Of a stretch of DNA of 41,096 nucleotides, positions 1-7,367 are shown piece by piece. Source of the stretch: RUG12519 sp045649685 (GTDB taxonomy: Bacteria; Bacillota; Clostridia; Oscillospirales; Ruminococcaceae). Within the stretch, counting starts at the first letter, position 1, and each line of letters begins with the position of its first letter. Location: positions 1-41,096 of the forward strand of contig JAZRQJ010000013.1 in the NCBI GenBank assembly GCA_045649685.1. The letters are read 5' to 3'. The notes beneath the pieces are model-generated. The model saw nothing but the letters and a program-made list of their open reading frames with translations. It was not told the DNA's origin and made no database searches. Both the position numbers and the translations under genes were made by a program.

Positions 1-977
1 TAGCTAAAGTAAAAGCAGAAAAAGCAGAAAAAATACAGGCTGCATTTAGAGGTTTTGAATTAAGAAAAGAATTCAAGAAAAACCAAAGAGCGAATGCATT
101 GGGATTTCAGAAGCTAGCTCATCTTTTTGAAAATCATCCAAAAGATTGGAAAGATATGAGAAATGCATTTGATGAAATACAGCTTAAAGCAGGCGAAGAG
201 CTAGAACGCAGAGAACAATTAGCAGATGCAGTAAATGCTTTACAGGGTTTATTTGATAACAGAAAAAGAGAAGCTTTAAATAAAATTAAAGAGGAAGAAT
301 TAAAGAAATTAGCGGAAGAAATAGACGCAAATGGATCATGGGATAGGATAGTTCGTGTAGAAAAACGTGTATATACCCAAGAAGACATAGAAAAAATAGA
401 AAAAATACAAGCAATGTTTAGAGGATATAGTACAAGAGCTAGTTTAGAAAGAGTTCTTCAACTTGTTTTAAATATAGAGACAGCTAACAAGAAATTGGAG
501 AATATATTAAAAAAACATTCTTTTGATGTTATGAAAAACAATGGAATAGTAAAAAATAGGGTGTCAGGAGCTAAAATATTCAAGGGAAAAGTATCTGGAG
601 CTAGCTTATTTAAACCTAAAAATAATGTAAGCAACGTAAATATTAATTTTGAGGACTCATTTGATTCAAATATGAGCTTGAGTGATTCAAGTGGTGAACA
701 TCTTTTAGGTTCTGAAGATTTTAGTAATTCAGATATGAACTTAACTCTACTGATTAATAACGCTAAAAATAATAATAATGCTGATAACAACAATGTAAAT
801 AATAGTTTTAAAAATCTAGGCGGTAAACGGGTAGCTAGAAAAGGAACTATGATGAGCGCACTGGGAAAAGGTTTAAAGAAAGGTGTAAAATTTTTAGTGA
901 ATAATATAAAAAAAGGTACAAAAATTGTATTTAATAGTGCAAAAAAAGGTATGAAAATAGATCCTCTTAAGAAATAA
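1..977 (+). CDS. IQ-motif (calmodulin-binding-like) protein, 5' end outside window
   Basis: The frame is open from base 3 to the stop at 975-977 (324 visible residues), so the gene starts upstream of the window; the TTG at 99 is only an internal codon. Two segments match the full eukaryotic IQ consensus [FILV]Qxxx[RK]Gxxx[RK]xx[FILVWY]: IQAAFRGFELRKEF (visible residues 11-24) and IQAMFRGYSTRASL (135-148). Between them lies charged, helix-forming sequence. After about residue 180 the protein turns Ser/Asn-rich with an Asn-rich stretch. It ends in three 11-residue units of the form KKGxK(F/I)xxNxx, a basic amphipathic segment. IQ motifs bind calmodulin or EF-hand light chains in eukaryotes and are rare in bacteria. 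A role as a host-directed effector is inference. Whether a signal peptide or a third IQ motif exists upstream cannot be seen. A hairpin terminator follows 25 bases after the stop. Confidence 0.85.
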   Translation, partial: AKVKAEKAEKIQAAFRGFELRKEFKKNQRANALGFQKLAHLFENHPKDWKDMRNAFDEIQLKAGEELERREQLADAVNALQGLFDNRKREALNKIKEEELKKLAEEIDANGSWDRIVRVEKRVYTQEDIEKIEKIQAMFRGYSTRASLERVLQLVLNIETANKKLENILKKHSFDVMKNNGIVKNRVSGAKIFKGKVSGASLFKPKNNVSNVNINFEDSFDSNMSLSDSSGEHLLGSEDFSNSDMNLTLLINNAKNNNNADNNNVNNSFKNLGGKRVARKGTMMSALGKGLKKGVKFLVNNIKKGTKIVFNSAKKGMKIDPLKK

Positions 978-1001
978 TTCCTTATAAATCTAATAAAATA
1001 T

Positions 1002-1037
1002 AAAAAGATCGCACATAATATGTGTGGTCTTTTTTTG
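1002..1037 (+). terminator. Rho-independent terminator, effector-type hairpin
   Basis: AAAAAGATCGCACAT pairs with ATGTGTGGTCTTTTT (15 bp including two G-U pairs, 3-base loop) and a T-run follows. It is the first copy of the (G)TC(A/G)CACACAT hairpin that recurs after other secreted genes in this window. Confidence 0.9.
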
Positions 1038-1145
1038 TTGAAATTGCACATATTATTGGTTGAATTTTTATAAATACTACAATGAATAGTTAGTGAAAAT
1101 GTGATTTAATATTAATATAAAATTGATTTGAAAGGGTGGATAAAT

Positions 1146-2384
1146 ATGAAAACAAAAATTTTAAAAAGAGTTTTTTCTATTGTGCTTACGATAAATATGT
1201 TAATGATAGTGTCTTTTGTTGTTAGTGCCACTCCGCCCAAGACGTCTAAAAAACACTATCATAGTTACAGTATGGATTGTTATAAAGATGAGATGAGCTT
1301 AGGACGAATTATATACAATAATAAAATGGAAGAGTATAAGAAAAAAGGATATGAGGATGGACTTAATAATGTTACAATGAGGGCAAACATACCTAAAGGA
1401 TATTTAAAAGTGTATGAAGAAGCATATAAAAAAGGTCAATTAAAATATAATGAAGATAGAAATGAAATAACCGAATCTAGTATGAAAGCCAATATTTCAT
1501 TTGGCGATAATAATTTTTATGTAGATGAAACGGAAAATGAGGATGTATCTGTTATAAGTCTTAAAAAAAATACAGTTATAAATAAAATATACGATACTAA
1601 AATAAATAGAGAGCAAGAAAATAATGATAAAAGATTAGAAGAATATAAGAAAAAGGGATATGAAGATGGCCTTAATAATATATCAACTAAACCATTTATT
1701 CCTAGAAAATATAGGGAAAATTATAATGCTGAATATGAACGGGGACAAGAGGAATATGGGAAAAAAACTATTGGAAAATTTGGATATGAAGATGGAATAA
1801 AGAATCGTGATATGCTAAATTTGCCATCACAATATCAGTCATTATATGAACGTGAATATAGAAAAGGACTGGTAGTTTATTTGAAAGATAATTTAAAGAA
1901 TCAAACACTTGATTTTGGAAAATTAGTACCTATAACAGCACAAAAAGCTCAACAATTAGGAGAGGCTCATGGATCAAATAATGTTCCATACAGAATTGGT
2001 GCACCGGAAGAGATTCAGGAGGAATATAGCAACGCTTATTTTAATGCTAAAAGGAATAAATTGTTTATGCAAGGCTATAATGCGGCTGTAAAAAGTAAAA
2101 ATCAAAAAACATTGAAAAAAACGTTTATAGTAAGGTTATATGGACAGTGGTATAATGCAGGTTTTCAATATGGTCGAGAAGAACATGTTAAACAACTTGA
2201 AAAGATAAAAAAACAAGGGTATATTGATGGATTAAAAAAACATGTTAAAAAAACAAATATACCAAGAGAATATGAACAAATTTATAGACAAGAATATGAT
2301 AAAGGACGGGAAAAATATATAGAAAATATGATGGAAAAAATTAGAAAACATAGGATTAAAATGAAAATGAAATATGGAAAATAG
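1146..2384 (+). CDS. Secreted protein with about six GYEDG/IPxxY-type repeats
   Basis: ATG at 1146 is chosen over the in-frame TTG at 1128 because AAAGGGTGG (1131-1139) sits just upstream of it; this gives 412 residues. Residues 1-28 form a signal peptide with a basic start and hydrophobic core. The rest is built of units of about 35 residues reading roughly GYEDGLNN..(I)P..Y...Y..EY.KG: clear copies near 64-98, 167-201, 209-243 and 354-388, and worn copies near 267-302 and 308-345. The aromatic, Gly and Lys pattern suggests helical hairpins, perhaps for binding a partner. I do not recognise the family. The first residues MKTKILK and the following hydrophobic stretch match those of the gene at 5997, whose mature part is unrelated. 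The last codons (2328-2363) are repeated almost exactly just before the gene at 3726. Confidence 0.85.
   Translation: MKTKILKRVFSIVLTINMLMIVSFVVSATPPKTSKKHYHSYSMDCYKDEMSLGRIIYNNKMEEYKKKGYEDGLNNVTMRANIPKGYLKVYEEAYKKGQLKYNEDRNEITESSMKANISFGDNNFYVDETENEDVSVISLKKNTVINKIYDTKINREQENNDKRLEEYKKKGYEDGLNNISTKPFIPRKYRENYNAEYERGQEEYGKKTIGKFGYEDGIKNRDMLNLPSQYQSLYEREYRKGLVVYLKDNLKNQTLDFGKLVPITAQKAQQLGEAHGSNNVPYRIGAPEEIQEEYSNAYFNAKRNKLFMQGYNAAVKSKNQKTLKKTFIVRLYGQWYNAGFQYGREEHVKQLEKIKKQGYIDGLKKHVKKTNIPREYEQIYRQEYDKGREKYIENMMEKIRKHRIKMKMKYGK
2328..2363 (+). repeat. 36-base direct repeat, copy 1 (copy 2 at 3693-3728)
   Basis: Both copies run from ATGATGG to GATTAAAATG and differ at about two positions. Copy 1 encodes the tail MMEKIRKHRIKM of the GYEDG-repeat protein. 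Copy 2 lies directly upstream of, and in frame with, the start of the gene at 3726. This looks like a recombination scar left when genes of the cluster were rearranged. Confidence 0.85.
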
Positions 2385-2426
2385 GGTTAGTGTTATTTAA
2401 ATTAATGTATAAGGAGGGATCATGTT

Positions 2427-3656
2427 ATGAAGTTTAAAACTGTTAAAAAATTATTGGCTTGTATATGTGCTTTTACTGCTGTGGGAAGCACTATTAGCGC
2501 TGTTGGAGCTATTAAAGACGATGAAAATGTAGAAAAATTTATAAGAAAAATTGATGAATGTGATATTTCAATTCAAAAATTAGAACAAAAGAAGAGTAAT
2601 TTTGATAAAAAAAGTAATAAACAGCTTCAAGAATTACGACAGAAAATATCAAACAATATGGAAACGTTAAAATATTTTAAAAATTTACTAGATACTGGCA
2701 ACGAAGAGTATGGAAGTAAAGAGGACATAACAAGAGAATGTAATGGCTTACAACAGGGTATTAAGTTAGATGTAAAACAAGAAAAAGAAGTAATTAATAA
2801 AAAGATAAAAGTGATTAAAGAAATAGATAATGAATTAAACGTTATAAAGACAAAAAGACAAGTTCTTGTCAATAAGCTTGAAGAATTATTTGATGAGCAA
2901 GCTGAAAATAAAAATCAAAACGACGAACAAAATGATTCGGAACAACAAACTATAGAAATGTGGAAACGAATAGCATCTGGTTGTCAATATGATTCTAGTG
3001 GGCAGTTTGAGAATTTGTGTTGGCTATTTTCAGCTACGAACGTTATTAATTATTTTGGCGAGGTGGATATAAATAATAAACAGGATCCTACAAAGGGTAT
3101 TGATAATATTGTTGATAATTATTTGAATTCTAATGGTGATTTTGAAAAATTGTTAAATAAAAAAACAGAGGTATCGGAAACTATAGAAAAATATCTTAAT
3201 ATGAATGGTGTAAAGACGTGTTCTGTATTAAATTCAATAACACCTAATTATTTTGGAAATAGAGACGAAACGAAACAAGCTGTGGTTGATATTGTAAAAA
3301 CTCAAATTTCAACGCATTTTAATGCTAATAAAAATCGTGTTAATAGGAAATCCCCTGTTTTATGTTGTAAAAATTCCCATTGGGTGTCTATTGTTGGATA
3401 TTTTGAAAATACAGGTAATGTTGTTATTGTTGATTCAAGTAATGGTTATAAACAAGATAGTAGGATTTATGTTCAGAACATAGATGATTTTATAAAAACC
3501 AATTTGATTAATGAAGATAAAAATTATGGATTTACTGCTGAAATGATATTTTCATCAAAAGATGAGAAAGTTGATAGTAAAAGATTTGATGTTTATTCGG
3601 TTGATAATTTTGAGCAAATGGATGAAGTAAATAATATGCTATCTACTTATTTTTGA
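2427..3656 (+). CDS. Secreted coiled-coil protein with C-terminal papain/C39-like cysteine peptidase-like domain (paralogue A)
   Basis: A strong AAGGAGGG (2411-2418) precedes ATG 2427; 409 residues. The signal peptide ends near SAVGA (residues 24-28), the same cleavage-site motif as in three paralogues. Residues 30-165 are Lys/Glu-rich predicted coiled coil. The C-terminal domain (about 175-375) has Gln193, Cys198 within LCWLFSA, His318 within NSHWVSIVGYF and Asp336 within VIVDSSNG: the Gln-Cys-His-Asp order and the CWxFSA context are those of papain-fold peptidases. The Cys is followed by Trp, not the Gly of its paralogues. Proteolytic (or transferase) activity is inferred from these residues. 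It lies 42 bases after the repeat protein and 69 bases before paralogue B with no terminator seen between them, so co-transcription is likely. Confidence 0.85.
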   Translation: MKFKTVKKLLACICAFTAVGSTISAVGAIKDDENVEKFIRKIDECDISIQKLEQKKSNFDKKSNKQLQELRQKISNNMETLKYFKNLLDTGNEEYGSKEDITRECNGLQQGIKLDVKQEKEVINKKIKVIKEIDNELNVIKTKRQVLVNKLEELFDEQAENKNQNDEQNDSEQQTIEMWKRIASGCQYDSSGQFENLCWLFSATNVINYFGEVDINNKQDPTKGIDNIVDNYLNSNGDFEKLLNKKTEVSETIEKYLNMNGVKTCSVLNSITPNYFGNRDETKQAVVDIVKTQISTHFNANKNRVNRKSPVLCCKNSHWVSIVGYFENTGNVVIVDSSNGYKQDSRIYVQNIDDFIKTNLINEDKNYGFTAEMIFSSKDEKVDSKRFDVYSVDNFEQMDEVNNMLSTYF

Positions 3657-3725
3657 CAAATTAAGTTGCTGAATAATTTAGACATAAATGTTATGATGGA
3701 AAAAATTAGAAGACACAGGATTAAA

Positions 3726-5804
3726 ATGATTAAAAAGTTATTATCTGTAGTATTTGCAGCTAGCACTATGGGAAGTACTGCCAGTGCTGTGGGAGCAATT
3801 TTTAATGAAGATGACATGAAGAGAGTTAAAGATGATATTAGTAAATATGAAGCTTCGATTAAACAATTAGAAAAAACGGTGCAGACAGAGAACATATCAA
3901 ACCAAGATATATTGAAACAATTTAATGAGAAAATAGATGTAAATAAGAAAACATTAGCTTATATTAAAAATTTAATTAATAAAAAGGAAGACGAGAAGCA
4001 AGCAGGATATAAATTATCTGCTTATATTTCAAATGCAGAAAAAGCAAATGAACAATTAAAAAATAAAGACGAAAATGTGTCTAATAAAATAAACAAAGCG
4101 TTGGAGGACACCAAAACAAAAAGAGAAGCTCTTTTGAAAAAACTTATCAATTTATTTAGTGAGCAAGCAGATAATAAACAAACGAATAATAATGAAAAAA
4201 ATAATGTTGATGAGAATGATAATAAAGTAATTGAAAACAAGCAAAAAATTGAAGAAATGTGTAATAGACTAAAGCGAGAAAATGGACAATTTATAAAGTG
4301 GAGGGATGATAAAAAAATTAAACCTGAAGACGATATCACAAAAGAAACTAGGTTAAAGGCTATTAAATTGGGTAATTCATTGAGAAAAAATTTTGATGCT
4401 AAAAAAGCCGAAGAATTTATAAATTTAGCCAAAGAATCTATAAGCATGATGGAAGAATATAAGGCAAACTTTCAATTTGATTTTGAAGATTTAAAACAAT
4501 TGCAGCAAAATTATAGAAGCAATTGTGATGACTTTTACAGAAAGCAATTAAAATTTAAAAAATGGAGTAAGGAAAATAATATTGATAGTGAACAAAGAAA
4601 AGAAATTATCAAAAAAATAAAGAAATGTGATAGATTGAGAAAACAAATAGATGACAGTTCAGATTTTACCAAGGTATCGGAGTTTATAAAATTGGCAGAA
4701 AAAACTATGGATCAGATGAAGAAATTTAAGAACGATTATGAACAACAACAGATTGAGAAAGCAAAGGTAGCAAGAGAAAGAAAAGAGAAAGAATTGAAAA
4801 ATGATGATTTAGAGACAATTTGGAATAATATAGTGGCAGGAAACCAGAATATTGATAACATAATAAAAGTGAAAGTAAAAAATAAAAAAACTGGTAAAGA
4901 AGCAGAAAAGGAGATCACAATAAATGAAACTTGCGGTGTTTTTCAGGGGACTAATGGCTTAAATTTCTACAAATATCTTGAGGGGGAAACAGATTATATA
5001 AAAGGATTTGAAAATGTAGTGCAACATTATTTGTCAAATGGAGGAAAGAAGGAGTATATACCACAGTTACAAGGTAAAAGACGTGGACATTCACTGGATG
5101 CACAAGAAGTGAAAGAGTATTTAAATAATAATGGAATAGGGACTTATTCTTTACAATTTTCTGCTGTATTTGCTCCAGAAGAAGAGCAAAAATTAAAAGA
5201 GTTGACACAACAGAGGAATACGGAGAAGGAAAAACTACAAAATGATGTTAATCAGAGGTATAAGCAAGCTGTAGAAAATATTGATCAAAATATACCATAT
5301 AATAAGAAGCAATTGAAACAACAATTGTTAAAACAATTTCAAAATGAGGCGAATATAAAATGGAAAAATTCACAAACGCGAAAAGATATAGATAAAACCA
5401 TTAAGTCCTTGGAAAAAAAGATAGATAATAAGCGACAGTCGATGGTAAAAGAACAGAAACCATTCGTAAAAGAAATATTAAAAACTCATTTTAAAGCTAA
5501 CAAAAAATCTCCAGTACTTATGGTTGGTTCTGGTCATTGGAGAACACTTGCTGGATATAGACAGATTAATGATACTGAACAAATTTTGTTAGTAGAATCT
5601 CAAGGGAAACAATTAGTTAAGTGGGTAAGTTTAGATTCAATAGCTAAAGAGATTGTTGTTGATAAATGGGGTTATTATAAAAATAGAAATATTTGTTGGG
5701 ATTTGATTTTATGTGCAAAGGGTAAACAAAGTGATTCTGATAATTTATTGGAGTTTAATGAGGCCGAAAAACAGAAAGTGCTCGAGAATGTGGCTAAGTT
5801 TTAG
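3726..5804 (+). CDS. Secreted coiled-coil protein with insert-bearing papain/C39-like domain (paralogue B)
   Basis: The frame is open upstream to 3666, but ATG 3726 begins a proper signal peptide (MIKKLLSVVF..., ending near SAVGA), giving 692 residues; the ribosome site is weak, and ATG 3693 or 3696 would add a charged leader copied from the gene at 1146. Residues 30-170 are coiled coil. Two copies of a Trp-containing helical module follow (Trp192 and Trp280, ending in FKxxY). The C-terminal domain has Cys403 (TCGVFQGTNGL) and His604 (GSGHWRTLAGY), but the expected Asp is Glu624 (LVESQG). A Lys/Gln-rich coiled insertion of roughly 70 residues (about 480-575) separates Cys and His compared with the paralogues. 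With Glu in the third position, catalysis may be altered or lost. Confidence 0.85.
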   Translation: MIKKLLSVVFAASTMGSTASAVGAIFNEDDMKRVKDDISKYEASIKQLEKTVQTENISNQDILKQFNEKIDVNKKTLAYIKNLINKKEDEKQAGYKLSAYISNAEKANEQLKNKDENVSNKINKALEDTKTKREALLKKLINLFSEQADNKQTNNNEKNNVDENDNKVIENKQKIEEMCNRLKRENGQFIKWRDDKKIKPEDDITKETRLKAIKLGNSLRKNFDAKKAEEFINLAKESISMMEEYKANFQFDFEDLKQLQQNYRSNCDDFYRKQLKFKKWSKENNIDSEQRKEIIKKIKKCDRLRKQIDDSSDFTKVSEFIKLAEKTMDQMKKFKNDYEQQQIEKAKVARERKEKELKNDDLETIWNNIVAGNQNIDNIIKVKVKNKKTGKEAEKEITINETCGVFQGTNGLNFYKYLEGETDYIKGFENVVQHYLSNGGKKEYIPQLQGKRRGHSLDAQEVKEYLNNNGIGTYSLQFSAVFAPEEEQKLKELTQQRNTEKEKLQNDVNQRYKQAVENIDQNIPYNKKQLKQQLLKQFQNEANIKWKNSQTRKDIDKTIKSLEKKIDNKRQSMVKEQKPFVKEILKTHFKANKKSPVLMVGSGHWRTLAGYRQINDTEQILLVESQGKQLVKWVSLDSIAKEIVVDKWGYYKNRNICWDLILCAKGKQSDSDNLLEFNEAEKQKVLENVAKF

Positions 5805-5877
5805 AAATAATTAATATTAGTTTATAATAAACTAATTTAAATTAAGACATTGTTTATTGTAATTAGATATGACAGGT

Positions 5878-5914
5878 AAAAAGGCTACACAAACTATATG
5901 TGGAGTCTTTTTTT
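5878..5914 (+). terminator. Rho-independent terminator
   Basis: AAAAAGGCTACACA pairs with TGTGGAGTCTTTTT with one mismatch and one G-U pair, followed by a T-run. It is a diverged member of the ACACAT/ATGTGT hairpin family. Confidence 0.85.
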
Positions 5915-5930
5915 GTTTTGGAACAAGATT

Positions 5931-5939
5931 TGTTATAAT
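5931..5939 (+). promoter_or_regulatory. Extended -10 promoter for the gene at 5997
   Basis: TGTTATAAT is an exact extended -10 (TGnTATAAT). Only a poor -35 (TTGTTT, spacer 15) lies upstream, inside the T-run of the previous terminator. A start about 50 bases before ATG 5997 fits. Confidence 0.6.
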
Positions 5940-5996
5940 AAAGCTATATCAGAAGTTAATTAATGTTACATTTTGTTTTTATGGGGGATGGTTATT

Positions 5997-7205
5997 ATGA
6001 AAACAAAAATTTTAAAAATAATAATTTCTGTAATATTTGCTATTAACATGGTGATATGTTTTAATACGTGTTGTATTGGAGCGATTACCATATCTCAGGA
6101 GGCATCTCAGGAGTGTGTTAATAGCGTAGCAAAATTGAATGTAAATGTTAGTAAACTTAAAATAGAACTTAATAAATTTATACGCATTAAGTCAAATGAT
6201 TATGATAACCCAATAAAAGAACATGTTCTTTGTGTAGCTGGAGAATGTGAAAAATTATTAGAAAATAGTATTTGTAGATTGGAAACAGTGAAAATTTCCA
6301 CGGATAATTGTAATAATAAATTATTGAAAAGATTAAAAGAAATGGATTGTTTAATTGATAATATAGTTGGTGATATTAGGTATTTTAGAAGAAAATTATT
6401 GGATAAAAAACAGGAATTGACTTGTGATGATATTAAAATTTTTAAATTACATAATGATATGTTTAATAATTGTTTCTGTGAAGTTTGTTGGATTGATGAG
6501 CAAAACAACAATATGCGAAATGAAGTTAGTGAAAAGTTTAAAGAATATCATGAAATTATTGAAAATTTTGAACAATGGAAAATTTTAAAAAATGTTAAGC
6601 GAAAAGATGATATTACTAAAACAATTAGAAACAATGTTGAAGATTATTACAATAAAAACAAAAACAATTTTGATGAAAAAAAGGCAAAAGAATATATTAG
6701 GTTGGCAAATAAATGTATAGAAGAAATAGAAAAATTTAAATGTCAATATGGTGATACAAAATTGATAAATGACAAGGAAATATTAGCTCAAAACATTGAA
6801 AAACACAATGAAAACAATAATGAAATAAAAGACATTGATTTTAATGGAATGGATTCATTTCAAAGCTTAGATTTAGATTATGATGATGAACCAAATGATA
6901 ATATCTCAAATAATAAAGATGTTAATATTGATTGGGTTCAACTTTATGAGTATGTAGATTTAGAAATTAAAAATATTTGGAAACAAATTATTGAATTATT
7001 ATTGAAAGATGATGTTGATTTAAGATTATCTCAAGATAATAATGATAGCAGTAATCAAGAGAATAGGAAAAAAGATATTGATTTCAATGGCATGGATTCA
7101 TTTTTAAGTTTAAATTTTAGCAACGATAGTTATCAAGATAATAATATTTTGAATAATAAAAGTATTGAAATTGATTGGAGTCAAATTAATCAAACAGAAA
7201 AGTAA
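5997..7205 (+). CDS. Secreted helical protein with Trp module and a C-terminal duplicated segment
   Basis: ATG 5997 follows GGGGGATGG at good spacing; upstream in-frame codons are ignored; 402 residues. The signal peptide opens with MKTKILK, as in the gene at 1146. Residues 30-185 are helical and Cys-rich for this cluster. A Trp module (EQWK, Trp194, to about residue 260) matches those of the genes at 3726, 7368, 9430 and 12483. The tail holds two copies of a 40-45 residue unit starting DIDFNGMDSF at residues 279 and 360 (81 residues apart), each ending in a (N/E)IDW motif. There is no Cys-His-Asp domain, so this is a non-protease member of the same modular set. Function unknown. Confidence 0.82.
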   Translation: MKTKILKIIISVIFAINMVICFNTCCIGAITISQEASQECVNSVAKLNVNVSKLKIELNKFIRIKSNDYDNPIKEHVLCVAGECEKLLENSICRLETVKISTDNCNNKLLKRLKEMDCLIDNIVGDIRYFRRKLLDKKQELTCDDIKIFKLHNDMFNNCFCEVCWIDEQNNNMRNEVSEKFKEYHEIIENFEQWKILKNVKRKDDITKTIRNNVEDYYNKNKNNFDEKKAKEYIRLANKCIEEIEKFKCQYGDTKLINDKEILAQNIEKHNENNNEIKDIDFNGMDSFQSLDLDYDDEPNDNISNNKDVNIDWVQLYEYVDLEIKNIWKQIIELLLKDDVDLRLSQDNNDSSNQENRKKDIDFNGMDSFLSLNFSNDSYQDNNILNNKSIEIDWSQINQTEK

Positions 7206-7219
7206 AATTATATAAAAAT

Positions 7220-7262
7220 AAAGTCACATGCATTTTAAGAATAAATGTGTGTGACTTTTATT
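7220..7262 (+). terminator. Rho-independent terminator, effector-type hairpin
   Basis: AAAGTCACATGCATTT pairs with AAATGTGTGTGACTTT through a 7-base loop; TTATTG follows. It closely resembles the hairpins at 9056, 12341 and 40997. Confidence 0.88.
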
Positions 7263-7302
7263 GTTAACAAAAAATTTACACTGAGTTTATTGTTAGTACA
7301 TA
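7263..7302 (+). promoter_or_regulatory. Shared upstream box and promoter of the gene at 7368
   Basis: GTTAACAAAAAAT (7263-7275) occurs again exactly at 39272-39284 and 41034-41046. It runs into TTTACA (7275-7280), spacer 16, TACATA (7297-7302), an arrangement that is aligned by TTTACA-N16-GACATA at 12388-12415. The promoter reading is inference from position and conservation. Confidence 0.5.
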
Positions 7303-7367
7303 AATAGTTGTTAATGTTTTACATAGAAAATTGGTTCTATATAAAATATTGTGAGGGTGAAAAATTT

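Noticed and set aside
458..1051. A 197-codon open frame on the minus strand opposite the IQ-motif gene
   Set aside because: It is rich in Phe, Leu and Ser as expected of the antisense of a Lys/Asn/Glu-rich gene, has no ribosome site, and crosses the terminator at 1002.
4022..5208. Several minus-strand open frames opposite paralogue B
   Set aside because: Antisense shadows of coiled-coil sequence without ribosome sites or recognisable domains.
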